The position numbers were made by a program, and so were the translations under genes. DNA of 64,000 nucleotides from Rhyzopertha dominica (lineage: Eukaryota > Arthropoda > Insecta > Coleoptera > Bostrichidae), in the NCBI GenBank assembly GCA_025024175.1, contig QCXZ01000137.1:63700911-63764910 (forward strand), written 5' to 3'. Below the pieces are notes generated by a model. It saw only the letters and a list, made by a program, of their open reading frames with translations, was not told the DNA's origin and ran no database searches. Shown here piece by piece: positions 22,540 through 33,929 of the stretch (its first letter is position 1; each line of letters opens with the position of its first letter).

Positions 22540-23130
22540 CTGTCAAAGTTATACGACGATAACAAAAAAAAACGAAAGGCGCATTTTTGCAAACCAAAGA
22601 AATGATCCAGACTATTCGAATGTACAAATCATTGGGGTTAAAATTTTGTGTATTTCGTAATGAGGCATTTTCTTTTAAGATGTACATACTTATATGAATT
22701 CCTATAGAAGTAATTGAACTACACATGTTTTATGATGGCTGTCCTAGACAGAATCGCAAATACACAATGGTTCCACTTGAGCTACAGTCAACTAGGTGTT
22801 TTAAGAAAATCTCCCACTATTTTCCAATAAGGAGGGACATTCATTTTTACCGTGTGGCCGGGATTTTAGAACTGTAAAAAGGTTTGTCAGTAGATACGAA
22901 AGGGATAATATCCCTGAAGAATATAATATATATAATAAAGTCTGCAAGAAAAGCCTTACTGTTTTCTGTGAAACAAATTCAACACGGTGACAAATTTCAT
23001 TTTAAGAACTGGTGGTCGTCTTGTAAATGAAATTTGTTTATCCACTTCCCGGTTTTTGTAAAATCAGATATATCATGTTCGATATTAAAAAAACATTTGA
23101 TTTGTTTTGATAATCTGTCAATTTACTGTG
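22540..23130 (+). mobile_element. Unclassified insect transposon ORF remnant, copy 2
   Basis: The same protein family as the copy at 5480-6200. Landmarks: MFYDGCPRQNRKYTMV (22725-22772), equivalent to the family's SDNCxGQNKN block with the Asn changed to Gly; RCFKKISHYFPIRR (about 22795-22836), matching the HYFPIRGHSF block; IIKSARKALLFSVKQ (about 22935-22985); and FHFKNWWSSCK (about 22995-23027), matching the conserved Trp-Trp region near the C-terminus. Several frameshifts and stops are present. Copy 1 preserves the YHEG and RRYDRIYS parts better, so the two are complementary views of one family. Activity unknown to me. Confidence 0.55.
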
Positions 23131-23199
23131 ATAGTGAGTGTACGCTTATTGTCAAGTTGGTATGAATAAAGTATGACTACTTCAAAACGCCATACACTT

Positions 23200-23740
23200 A
23201 TATGTATTTGGAACATGCAAATATGGTATCTGTTTATTGTTTTTTGTGACGGAAATGCTACAGCTACTCTTGCTGAATATAGTCGAGGGTTTCCACAACA
23301 AAGACATCCTAATAAAAAACGTGTTTATCAGAGTTTTCACTTTCACGGTTACCTCCTCAGTGCTAAAGTATAGTCAACGAAAATCCCCGCAAGCAATTTT
23401 AAGCTTACGTTTTCGGTAAACGGGTAATGTGGAATGCTCTACAGTTATTTAACTAGCCATTTCATTTGAGAAATCGCATCATAGGAGGTTATTACTTACT
23501 GTTTTTTTTTTCAAAATGAATTCTGTGCAGGGACTTCTAGAAAATGTTCCTTTAAATATCAGAAGGCAAATATACTATCAGCACGATGGAGCTGCTGCAC
23601 ATTTTTCTCGTCGGATCGGACTATATTTGGACGAAGGGTTTCCACGACGTTGAATTGGTTGCGGTTATTCTGTATGGTGCTGTTTTAAAAATATAAGGTG
23701 TACAAAATGAACGTGGAGATTCAGGATGAAATATTTCGAC
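23200..23740 (+). mobile_element. Tc1/mariner-like (FLWGYLK type), internally deleted copy 2
   Basis: The N-terminal helix-turn-helix start is readable at about 23235-23330 as FCDGNATATLAEYSRGFP followed by QQRHPNKK. Soon after comes a late catalytic-domain stretch: RNRIIGGYYL (about 23470-23500), LQGLLENVPLNIRRQIYYQHDGAAAHFSR (23526-23613, with the second catalytic Asp in QHDGA) and LYLDEGFPRR up to a stop at 23651-23653. The segment that should lie between the N-terminus and the catalytic core (roughly 100 or more residues) is missing, so this copy is an internal-deletion derivative. The usual RSPDLTPLDFFLW block is not readable. Confidence 0.65.
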
Positions 23741-24289
23741 GTATTAAGAGCCGGGAAGTGTGTTTATGTGAAATGATTCTTTTTACTTTACCTGTAAAGA
23801 CCTTCTTTTATTTTAGAAATATATATTTGTTTTTCACTTGATGGATTAGGCCAAATTATGAACCCATTTGATACTATGTTAGACAAAACCTACAACAGTT
23901 TTTTGTGGCATGTCGAAGTTATCTGGCACAGGAAAGAGTGTAAAGAGACTTTGTTAAATCCACTTCATATCGGCTATACTGACAAAAGTTTTGTTTGGAT
24001 TTAGTTTCAAACTGCAGCTTTGTTAACTTTTCCTTGGCTGCGGTATGACTCAAGAAGCATCATCAGGATAAATACCTATATAGCAGCAGGCCTTTTATGT
24101 AAATGATAAATAAAAAACAAAACAAAAATGTCATCTATGCAGCTTACTGCGTTTAATGTTTACCCGTGGTAGTGTTTTAAAAATTGGTCCATAACTAAAT
24201 TTCCTCATTACATATAAGAAACCTCGACAGTTTTTATCTATTTTTAAAAATATCTACACTAAACCCTCAGGCAATAACTTCAAAGTTCG
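23741..24289. other. AT-rich stretch with weak CTGATGATG motif
   Basis: AT-rich. On the minus strand around 24056-24076 the sequence CCTGATGATGCTTCTTGAG occurs, a possible retroelement tail motif. Otherwise nothing recognised. Confidence 0.3.
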
Positions 24290-24840
24290 ATTATAATGAC
24301 CCAAACTGCGCCAAACGCGCTCATCGCGACGAGGTCAANGCTTGCATTTCCAGGCGTGAAAACGGGCTTCACCTGCCGGCCATCATCCATTAGGGCAAAC
24401 GTACACAAACTAATCCAGGGGATCAGCGACTTCATAGAGGTGGCCGAGCGGTTTCTTGTTTAGCAGTAGAAAAATCTCATTTTGATAAACCGGCGGTCAT
24501 TAATCACGGGTTTTATCTGAACGTGACATGAAAGGATGTCGCATCACGTTGGCTTTGACCCACCGCGCGGCGTAGTCTCACCGGCGCTTTCTGCCGGGAT
24601 AAACATCAGCAGGACGACGTACCTCCGGCGGCCTCAGAGTCCCACGCCAATTTTCGAAATCCTGGGGACACGGCACGCGGAACGAATAACAAACGGCGGG
24701 ATCCTGGATGACCGCGGCGGCGTGTTCCGAAATGTTTTTAATAAGCACCAACGGGGAAATTTTTAATTGCCGCGGAGAAAAATGGCGATTGGGTTTTATT
24801 GTGGTCGCCGGCAAGATTGGCTTTGGCTTTTGGTTATTCT
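24290..24840. other. Strong GC-rich island, candidate regulatory element
   Basis: The most GC-rich island of the window: 39 of the 60 bases from 24541 to 24600 are G or C by hand count, against about 20-35% in neighbouring lines. Overlapping open frames occur on both strands (24536-24766 plus, 24578-24814 minus), explained by GC content. TTTTAATTGC, TTAATCACG and TTTTATT-type motifs suggest homeodomain or Hox-class binding sites. No protein-like signal. Candidate enhancer or conserved non-coding element. Confidence 0.45.
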
Positions 24841-25538
24841 ACCAAACTAGGAATCATAGATTCATGAATTAATAGGACTCCTCTTACTTTTGTCTTGATC
24901 TGCACACACTACCGCACGCGAAAAGTAGAAATAAATCCTCGAACATCCGAGCAACTCTTGGATTCCTTAATTCAAAGTACATAAATACTACTGCCAAATT
25001 TATACCTTCTAGTGCAGAATCTTCTAAAACGACAGAAAATCAGTACAGTGGCATGGATAAAAGGTCTCTCGAAATTATTTTTTACTTCCGATTCGGCCAA
25101 GTACCGGTTTTTTACTAGGTAATCCAAACCTGACCTCTGTAGGTCGCCAAAGCGAATGGTTTAGGGGAAAGCCGAGGAGGCGGCCCGAGTAAGATCGCAG
25201 GAAGTAAATCTTTCATATAAAAAAATCAAGTATGGTAAACTTTCACGGAAAAAAGTCCAGCGCATTTTTCTTGTTTCGTCGAGATGTACTTAATTTGATT
25301 TAATTATATAAGACACATTTCGTAAAGAAAGCAAAAAAGTACATGTGGATCATCATCAGACTTATCCAATGAGCCATCCGTTGAATCGATCTCAAAATAC
25401 GATTGTGACAAGACAAAAGTGCTGAAATAGCGCTCTTTACTCATAGGTGAAGTGGAAAATGCGCTAAAAACAATGGTAAACCCTAGCGAGTTCCGGGTAA
25501 AAGCACTGGAAGGAACTTTCAGCCGGACAAGCCTCAAA
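24841..25538. other. AT-rich stretch, nothing recognised
   Basis: AT-rich to intermediate sequence between the GC island and the 3' end of the LINE. The part near 25300-25538 may be the LINE's 3' untranslated region. No independent feature. Confidence 0.35.
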
Positions 25539-26820
25539 TCACAAAGCCATCAGATGATAACGTTGTAAGGTATCTTCTGGAACCGTTCTTCTAAAATGGT
25601 GCTTTATATACATAAAAGTCAAAAACAAATTTGTAAGTATAACATATAAATTACATAGATGTGCCATAGTAGGATGCCGTTTATCCGTTCCTCTTCTCCA
25701 CGCCTCTCTATCCATTACTTGGTGTTCATCCAGCTGTCTCTTTTCGATCACAACTCTAATATCTTCATTCCACGAACGTCGCGGATTTCCTCTTTTTCTA
25801 GGACTAGGTGGATTCCACGTAAATTTTTTCTTGGGCCGCCGTTCTTCATCCATTCACCTCATACGGACAANCCATTCAAGCGTCTTTATTTAAATTCTGT
25901 CTACCAGACCTATAGGGATTAGTGACGTGCTCCAGCTTTGATTATTCTAGCACTTCTGAGATAATCCATTTGTATCGCGTCCAGTCTTCTTTTAGTTCAG
26001 TTGTCAATGGCCTTACTTCACTTTCTTACATCACTTCACCCAACTTTTTTTTTGTTTTTTTTCTAGATATATTTGTATCCCATCATAGGGAATTTAGACA
26101 ACGTACGCCCTTCTTGCTCAGTTGTATGAGGTTCTTGATGTCTTTCACACCCAAGTGTCATCGCATCGAGGTATTTAAATTGTTCCATCTGTGTCATATT
26201 CACATCATCGTTCACCATGATCTCAAAATGTGCGTTTGTATTCACTGCTAGGTATTCGATCTTACTTGAACTCACTTGTAATCTCCAGTTGCCGTATTCT
26301 GTATCCAGTCGACGCATCGTGAATTCTTGACCTATCACTACCTGGTCATCTGCAAATTGCAGGGAAAACAATGTTTGGCAATCAATTGGTACTCCCACCC
26401 CTTCAACAGTTCGTTCCCATTTAGATAGTACCACGTCTACGTATACTCGTACATTATAAACAAAATGGGTGGAAGGCTACACCACTGTCTGAGTCCTTGG
26501 ATTGAAGTATTGGATCTAATGATATATTTCTTACATTAATATAAGATACGTTACCATCGTAAAATTCTTTTATGATGACAATTAACTTTGGTCTGGCATG
26601 GCATTTCTTTATCCTAACGCTTCCTAAAGTTTACTTCTAGGCACCGAGTCGTACACCTTTACTAAATCAACGAAGACAAGATGTACTTCGTATCCTCTGG
26701 CAGTTGCTGAAGTAAAAGAAGTTATCGATGAAATATCTTCCTTGAGTAAAACCACTTTGATCTTCACTGATTTTATTTACCACGTCTTGTCTTAGTTTGA
26801 TCTGAAGACATTTTACAAAC
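25539..26820 (-). mobile_element. RTE-like LINE, reverse transcriptase 3' portion
   Basis: Minus-strand remains of a non-LTR reverse transcriptase. In order from high coordinates: KLRQDVVNKISEDQSGF then TQGR (about 26740-26805); EVARGYEVHLVFVDLVKVYDSVPRSKLWEAL (about 26625-26710), the RT domain holding the first catalytic Asp position; a long middle segment; then SLQFADDQVVIG with the FADD catalytic motif (26345-26356); and finally the C-terminal tail with RKRGNPRRSWNEDIR and EAWRRGTDKRHPT (about 25670-25800). Length and order fit ORF2 of insect LINEs, and the tail resembles RTE-type elements. Stops and frameshifts make it inactive. The missing upstream RT part lies immediately beside it on the opposite strand (26830-27130). 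Confidence 0.75.
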
Positions 26821-26829
26821 ATGTCTGTT

Positions 26830-27130
26830 TACACTTATTTTTCTTTAACAGGATGGATTCAAAACAATTCAGGACTCAAAACAATGACGGGGCAGGAGCA
26901 AATGAAAATAAGTGTGGACGAATTTCGACAGTACTTGAAATTAATGAAAAATGGTAGAGCACCAGGTTCCGGAGGCAACACAGTGGAGTCAGTAAAAGCC
27001 GGAGGTCAGATCCTACATAACAGGTTAGTGAACTTATTGAGTGTCTCTATCTATTTAAAGAATGGAAAACTGCAAATATATCGTTATTATTAAAAAAAAA
27101 GGTGATAGGAGAAACCCATTTTCGTATGTC
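26830..27130 (+). mobile_element. Inverted 5' segment of the same LINE
   Basis: Plus-strand RT fingers segment: QMKISVDEFRQYLKLMKNGRAPGSGG (about 26901-26976), VESVKAGGQILHNRLVNLL (26988-27040), then after one frameshift EWKTANISLLLKKKGDRRNP (about 27062-27119). These are the standard non-LTR RT blocks LKNGKAPGPDGI, IKAGGEELL and W.A.I.lL.KKGDR. They precede exactly the block where the minus-strand fragment (25539-26820) begins. The two pieces together form one nearly continuous RT with the 5' part flipped. This is the structure left by twin priming during LINE integration. Confidence 0.7.
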
Positions 27131-28040
27131 CCAGCTTAAGTATGAAGCCAGTTTTTCATTCTTGGGCTCAAAATAGATGGGTGTGTCAAGTCTTGACTCT
27201 CTGCAGCTGAAATCTGAATTGTGACTTCAGGAGCGAAAATTTCCGAAATGACATAAACATTAATCCAAATTATCGGTTTCTTGACTAACTTTGATTTCCT
27301 GAAACCAAATTTAGCTTCAGCTGATAGCTAGATGGGGCGGTTCACAGGCCGTACAAAACATCAAAGTAGGTACCAGCATAAATAAATCTTCATTTATCTG
27401 TGGTACTAGCGAAGTGCGGCCAAAAAAAATATCTTATCCCAGTACGCCAATTTTTAAACTAGGCAGCCAATTGGCGACGTTGAAAAGCATCTCTCGGAAC
27501 CATGCTTCCGGAATGGTAGGTACTTCACGGATCCAAAAATCGAAATAAAAAGTATGATGGGCTGTATCTTCGATGTAATTTTAACGTGGGCATGTCTAAT
27601 GCACTGTAGAAAAATTTATGTCGCTTTTTTAATTTAAAAAACGTATATAGTAGTCGTTAAATATTTTTTTCGGTTGTGTCTTTTATACCATGAAACACAA
27701 CGATATCTGATTCTTTCAAAGGTTTCTCTCAAATAGTAAGTTTTGCCTAATACCAGATTAGAATGTGCATCAAAAAATGCTTTTCGTCAGTTTCTTCGTC
27801 TTTTAACATTCAGAAAGCAGTATAAATTGTTTACTCAATGCAATACAGATTTTACACTTTTTTCGGCAAGATTAGCTGTATTTATTTAAGTAAATAATAT
27901 TAAAATATAATGAAAATTTTATAACGGTACCGATACCTTTCTCAAATTTGCTTGTATGCTTGCGTGCGTGTGCGCGTGGGAATTATGTAAATACATTTCA
28001 GGCATTATCCCTACCGAAATAGCCTGTACCTAATTATCTG
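27131..28040. other. AT-rich stretch, nothing recognised
   Basis: AT-rich filler with a short TG/CG-rich run near 27955-27980. No gene or repeat identified. Confidence 0.4.
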
Positions 28041-28260
28041 TTTATGGCTCTGTATATAGAGTATCGCTAGATGGACTGCCTGTGGATGAACTTTCACGGA
28101 ATGTACCCCAAAAGGACAGATCAGACGCGTCCACGTAAAAAATCTCCGAAAGTCCTAGGCTAGTTGTAGGTTTCCGAAAACAAAATACATGAGTACGCCA
28201 AGTTATATACTCTAAGAATGCGCCACCAGAGTGAAATTCAGACAATAATCTTGCGAAAAC
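28041..28260 (-). repeat. Dispersed repeat, copy A
   Basis: Between 28121 and 28190, minus strand, the sequence runs TTTGTTTTCGGAAAC, then about 20 bases, then CGGAGATTTTTTACGTGGAC. The same landmarks with the same spacing recur on the minus strand at 49015-49080 (TTTGTATTCGG, then CGGAGTTTTTTTATGTGAAC). This marks an old dispersed repeat family. Its nature (transposon end or untranslated region) is unknown. The open minus-strand frame here (28042-28245) is probably not a gene. Confidence 0.4.
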
Positions 28261-28729
28261 ATTTTTTACTTAGAATTTGGCTTAGTTACGGATACTTTAT
28301 TGATATGAACTCCCGAATCCAAATCTGACCTAATGACAACACAAGAGTTTATTTTTCAATCTCCCTCTAGTTGAATGCACTTGGTCTACCGACGTTCCAA
28401 ATTCTTTATCCTACCTCTGTAGGCTGATTCTAGTAAGTCTTCAAATTAAGCTGTTTTGTCCATATACTTTTGACTTTTCTGTCAAGCATGAAACATTTTT
28501 ATTTTAAAGAACTTCCAGGAAACTCTCCTCGACTTAAGTAAAAGATTAATTGAGGAGACCTTTTATATTCTCTCTTCCAAATAGGATATAATGAGCGACA
28601 GGTAATGGTTCCGAGAATATTAAAAATTCGGATTCTGAATGTCATTTTCAAAAAGCAACTTATTTATACAACCTCATTGTTGGGACTACCAACTATAATC
28701 AACTTTATCGACTGCAAATTTTCTGTGCT
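28261..28729. other. AT-rich stretch, nothing recognised
   Basis: AT-rich sequence with no recognisable feature. Confidence 0.45.
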
Positions 28730-29300
28730 TACGAATCGTTTAAATTGCAACCGCGGCAGATTTTCCTGTGCCCGAAAGCTCTCCTCTAGATACGCCAGAT
28801 GGCGTTATTCTTTCTACGATAACCATTATCAAATCCCATTAAAGAGAAAACAAGTGGAGTATTTAGAGCGAGCGTTGAAAGACCGGCAAACAATTGCTGT
28901 AATGTCCGCCTGATTGCCCTGGGGGATTTAAGGTTGCCGTGTGGGAACGCTCCTCCACCTGGCCTCATCAGGAGCTGATGGGGATGCTGTATTGCACGTG
29001 ATCCATTCAACGGTAAGTATCGGAGCTGATTGACCGCTCAATGCCCTGAGGTAGGGCACAATGCTGGTGATTATTGGCGGTCGTGTGCGAGAACGTGTTT
29101 GCCTAACGTTTTTCAAAAGCCACCCGCGCGCATCCGGATCACTCGACAATGGTCGGAAAGGTAATGATTTAGGGAAGGGGCATTGTAATTAACGGGAACC
29201 TGAGGGACTGCAACAATGAACATAACGAAGTACGTCCACGTCGTTGGGGAGAGCACTTCGGTGGGATTCCTTGTGGATGCGGTGTTAATAAAAATGTTCT
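28730..29300. other. GC-richer island, candidate regulatory element
   Basis: Distinct island with blocks such as CCTGAGGTAGGGCA and GCACGTGATCC (an E-box, CACGTG, near 28997). It has open frames on both strands (28605-28913 plus, 28786-29010 and 28928-29149 minus) without protein-like features. Candidate conserved non-coding element. Confidence 0.4.
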
Positions 29301-30270
29301 TTTGAACTTAAGGAACCTTAATTCTTCATAAGCAGTGCAAGAAATGTAAATACGCAAACCTAAAGTTATATTAAGTTATTAGACATTTTCTTCAAATCAA
29401 ATTAAGTTTAATAAAATGTACAGATTTTTTGACCCGTCATTCAATTCCTTAAACCTGTTCCAGAGAAGGTTAAACTGTTGCATCATTAATGTTAGAAACT
29501 CGCAAATTACTGTGGAAACAAAAATTTATTGAAGAGCTTGTCTTGAGTTTTGTGGCGTTTGATATGGCTTACAAACTGGTAGTTACAAAAAACATTTATA
29601 ATTTAGTTGAACGAGACCTTAAAGTCGATATAACGCATTTGAAACATTAAAAATGTATCTCATAGCACCATTTATCAGGAAATGTGGCTAATGTCAAGTA
29701 TAAACTATATGTCAAATTTGCTGTTGGTATGGTGTGCCATTTCCATAAGTGGCATATCCAAACTTTTTGTCAGGAGAGTAAAGATGTGAAGCCCTAGATA
29801 GTCGAAGATACAGCTTGCGGCTCAGTTGGTCCGCCCATGATTGCGCGCTAGACATAACTATAGTACGACTCAGAGGCAGTGTGTCCAGATTGGACGATTT
29901 TTAATAAATTTTTGTGACAAATATCTGAATAAAATCTCTAATCACAATTTGGGCGGATTTTATTTGTAACTAGTAAATTCATACCTACTAGCTACCAACG
30001 AACATCGGTGCTACCTAAGCAGGACATTTGTTGGTTATTTCCAAGATACCACTGAAGATAAATTCATTATTTTTTCCTGATTATTAAAGACTATCAAAAC
30101 ATCCAAATTTATCCGCGTTTAACTGTCTTTGTATATCTTGCCGTTATTGAGATCCTAATAGTGAGCATTGCTTTTGTTACATCTTATATAGGTATAGGTA
30201 CAGTTATGTACAGCTTCGCTAATATTATAACAGATAGCGTATAGTTTTAAAACTGAGGCAAATCACGATT
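29301..30270. other. AT-rich stretch, nothing recognised
   Basis: AT-rich DNA with a slightly GC-richer patch near 29810-29900. No gene, transposase or RNA signal found. Confidence 0.4.
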
Positions 30271-30315
30271 ACAGTTGAAACTTTTGGCGACAAACTGGCA
30301 ACGTTGCTGCGACTT
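30271..30315. repeat. Dispersed 45-bp repeat, copy 1
   Basis: Aligns without gaps to 48530-48574, with 36 of 45 positions identical by hand count. The shared core is ATGGCAACGCTTCTGCGACTT in one copy and CTGGCAACGTTGCTGCGACTT in the other. Both lie in AT-rich, otherwise dissimilar contexts. Probably an old dispersed repeat, though a conserved functional motif is possible. Confidence 0.5.
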
Positions 30316-30719
30316 GTGCATAGAAAACCTGGATACACTGTTTGGCACTTCGGCAGCTTCATTTGCATGCAATCCTTCAAAGTGCGAACGTCAGGGTCGG
30401 ATCTAGCACATCAAGCACCCTATACAAATACAAATTTTTGCGCATATCCTATATCTATTACATATATTAAATAAATTTGTCTTGGTAGATGTAGCTATAA
30501 TAAAGCAGCAGATAACAATTCTAGGATATTAAGCATACATTTATTAAACCCCCAAAAACCCTTTGAATCAGGTTTTTCCTGGAAAATACCTACAGGTGAG
30601 GTCAGATCAGGTCAACACATTTAACTATTTCATTCTAAACTCAGTTTCAGTTGCATTTAAACAATGGGTGTGACTTCAGTTGTGTTATTCCAGTGTTCTG
30701 GTTGTGTCTTATGGACACA
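30316..30719. other. AT-rich stretch, nothing recognised
   Basis: AT-rich sequence upstream of the Tc1-like element; it may include that element's 5' end. No terminal repeat was identified with confidence. Confidence 0.35.
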
Positions 30720-31820
30720 GAGTTCACATCGAAATTGAAAAACAAAGCGCGAAATTGTTGCCAACGTGTTGGACTATTTGAAAGGCGTTGCTTCCAAGTA
30801 TAAGGAAATTAAGGATACAGCAAGTGTGATTAACTACAACTGGAGCAGTGCGAGCAATCGAAAATTGCGCGAAAAGTAGTTGNGCATCAGCAAACAATGA
30901 AGGCTTCAGTAAAAACCATTTTAGATGATTTCGATCAGACCGTTTTAAGGAAATATATCGCAAATTTTCACATTACTATGAAGCACGCTCCGATGGTAAA
31001 ACGTATTCTTCAAATATTCACCGATGAGAATGGATATACTGGGAAATGATAGCTTACAAAATGGGAAATCGTTGGATAAAGACAAAGACGAACAGCAAAT
31101 TCTTAATGGAGAAGCCCTATATCCAAGCGCTAAGGTTAAATTACCTTCGACAAATTAAACGGTTCCGAGCAGATAGTCGACCCATTGTATACGGATGGGA
31201 CCTACATCCCATACGCATCAAAAAGCTTAGAATGACGCAAGTAACAATGGTATGCTCCGACCAGTTTCTAAAGGGCAGCGTCTCATAATTTTAGACGCTG
31301 GAAATGAAAGAAAGATTCTGTCTAACTCTTACTAGCGTTTCAAATCAAATTCGACTAATGGCGATTACCACCAGGTAATTGCAAATTGCACGAAACGGAT
31401 TGAGGAGAAGTTTATCCCTAACCTTGTTGAAAAAAGTGTTTTGGAAACGACAACGCACCATACCCATAAAGTTCAGAACGACAAGAGCCCAAACATGAGC
31501 TTCAACAAGCCTAGGTTCAAATTTTACGTCATCGACGAAATACTTACTCCATTCTCGTAGAATGATGTTTTTACATTACTCCTATATCAGCCAGATTTGA
31601 ATCCGATAGAACTAGTTTTGGCCAACCTGAAGCAATATGTGAGAGACCGAAATCTGCAATTTAATTTATCTGCAATCGAGAAACTGTGGGATGAATTCTC
31701 TTCGACCTTGTCTGCTGTAAATGGCAAAGAGCGGAAAAATATTGATGGAACAAGAACCCCTATGGGAACCCGTCATCGATATAGCTTCATAACTAGNTTA
31801 CAAGGTGATTAGAGTGATAA
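30720..31820 (+). mobile_element. Tc1-like (DDE_3-type) transposase pseudogene, copy 2
   Basis: The most complete copy of this family in the window. In order: an N-terminal block KIVANVLDYLKGVASKYKEI (about 30735-30810); DDFDQTVLRKYIANFH (about 30925-30975); LRLNYLRQIKRFRADSRPIVYGWD (31132-31203), where the first catalytic Asp motif is damaged; GQRLIILDAGNE (about 31275-31310); NGDYHQ and EEKFIPNL (about 31357-31425); and finally YQPDLNPIELVLANLKQYVRDRNLQFN (31588-31670), which keeps the conserved PDLNPIE block. The second Asp motif (VIDNA) is lost. Stops, frameshifts and an N near 31797 are present. Same strand and family as the copy at 16680-17400. Confidence 0.75.
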
Positions 31821-32429
31821 TGAGAGTGAGAGTGGTCATAACAGTATATCCGTTATGTGTAAATATTTTTGTATCTTTACTATTATCGATGTTATTTTAC
31901 ATTCATGTTTTGAAAGCATATGTCTTTTATCACTTTAAAACTCGGTAAGTTCACAATAACAAGCTCGTTTTTCAAAGATCCATTTCCATAAAAAGTAGAC
32001 GGGTTTGCAGCCTCTCTTAGTGTCTTGCGTATTTCCATCTCTCTTCACTAATATACTCTTCCAACCATTCTTGTAAGCATCTTACCTGAATCTCAACTGT
32101 AAATGCTCGTTAGTCGAGCTGTACATCGATAATTATTTTACGAAAGAATACACAGAATGGTCTACGAGATCGATGTAAATGTCATATAAAACTTAATTAG
32201 TTACCCTGTATTACAATATAAAAGTATCTATACAAAAAAATGCTTATAAAATTTATGCCAAAACAAAAAAGGGACATGCATTATTATTATTCGAACCTTC
32301 CTATTCAACAGATTTGACCCCTCCTAACTTCGGTTCGATTCCAAATCCAAGTCCAGCTCATCTAGTAGTGTTATTTGAATGTTAAATATTGTAGATTGTT
32401 TGCTTAACTATACATGTACATATTGAAAC
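31821..32429. other. AT-rich stretch, nothing recognised
   Basis: AT-rich filler. GTTACCCTGTATTACA near 32202-32217 resembles a degenerate mariner-type terminus but has no partner. Nothing else seen. Confidence 0.35.
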
Positions 32430-32770
32430 CGATTCTTTCCAAATACACGTCCGACATCTCAGGTGAAGACGCATCAATCTCAATCAAAACTTGTCCAACC
32501 GGCATCCGACTCTGGACAGCCGGTGTAACAGACGAAAGGCTTACAAAATCGCGACAACGCAACAACGACAGAACTACAGAACGGAGTGACAGAGGACCTC
32601 ATCGGGACCTGACAGGCGCACTATGTTTCTTTGACAGTAAACTAATTAAAGTGGGTTTCACGTGGGATCACCTGCATACCCGGCGCGACGCAAATAGCCT
32701 CTTCAAAGGCTCCGCATTCTACCCAGGGAAACGAGCATTCCTGTCCGCATTGTGTTAACAGCTCTATTAT
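32430..32770. other. GC-richer island
   Basis: Base composition rises toward balanced GC over about 330 bases. A plus-strand frame of 114 codons is open across it (32414-32758), but its translation is polar and shows no domain or motif that I recognise. A short unknown exon cannot be ruled out. I favour a non-coding island. Confidence 0.3.
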
Positions 32771-33929
32771 TGTAACTTTAGCCACAAAGGCCCGGAATAT
32801 TCAGTCGATAAACAGTTCGCGACGTAAACTAACTATATACTGGCGAACATCGTAAAAACGTTAATTAACACGTTCGCTTTCTATTTTTTCAGCGGTCGCT
32901 GAAAAATCTCGATAAACACAAAGGGGTTTGGTTGTTTCAAAGGAATGCTTTTTCGAAATGACAAGTACAGCACCGGGTGCAATTACTGCAACTGCTTTTC
33001 GGTCAGCAGCGCCAGCTATAAATATATGCAGTGGATGGATTACATATGGTGCAAAAGCTACTTACGTCATGGAGCATGTCTGTCATTTTTTTTCACCACT
33101 GGGCAATGTCACTCTATGTTAAGTTGGCGTACATTTGTGTAGTTTTTTGATAAAATGTTGACTGCTGACATTTCAGCCATTTTACAGTACTTCTGAAATC
33201 TGATATTGGACCGGAGTTTTAACTTCTTTAGTTGTAAAGTTTCTGTCTGTGATATAAACATGTGGGTGTGACCAAATAGGGTTTCTAACATTGGCGATAA
33301 TTTGTAGCTAAAGCTTCTCAGACAGTTCTAATAAGCATAGGTAAATATGCCTTTAGCACATGCCATTATTAAAAGTTAATATGACAACTTTAACGAGAAA
33401 ATACGATTTAAAATCCTTGCATTGAATAAACTGCTCTCCATCAGAAACACTAATAAGACAGTTAACCTTGATAGATGAAGTATTTTGATATACACTGTAA
33501 TATAATTTGGTAAGTACATAGGTTTTATGTACCTATACTGTTACGATACAATTTAACCGATGAAATGGTTGTAACACCTGGCAGGATAATATAAAACACC
33601 TTATCAAAAATTTGATACTAAAACGATGAGCTTATAGTTTTCTCCCAAGTAGGCCACTGAAAACAAGACTCCCAGAATTTGGATTTTTATTTCAANTTAT
33701 TTAAAAAAGGCTTGACCACGTCAATTTNGTATTCAACGGAGCACTTGAATGTGTACGTATAAAATGCTAAACAGGCGCAACACGTAATCATGTTTCTTTA
33801 ATAGGTAATATTGATTACCTAAATTTGGTGCAATTGTTAGCGAGTGTATATAAAGTTCATCTATCAACCGGTGTTTTGAATTTTATAAGTTAATAATCGT
33901 AAAAAATAATTTATAATAAAAATTTTCTT
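32771..33929. other. AT-rich stretch, nothing recognised
   Basis: AT-rich DNA with ambiguous bases near 33696 and 33728. Open frames at 32928-33142 have no recognisable protein content. Confidence 0.4.

Noticed and set aside
24536..24814. Overlapping plus and minus frames as short exons
   Set aside because: High GC content removes stop codons on both strands. No motif, splice context or composition supports coding.
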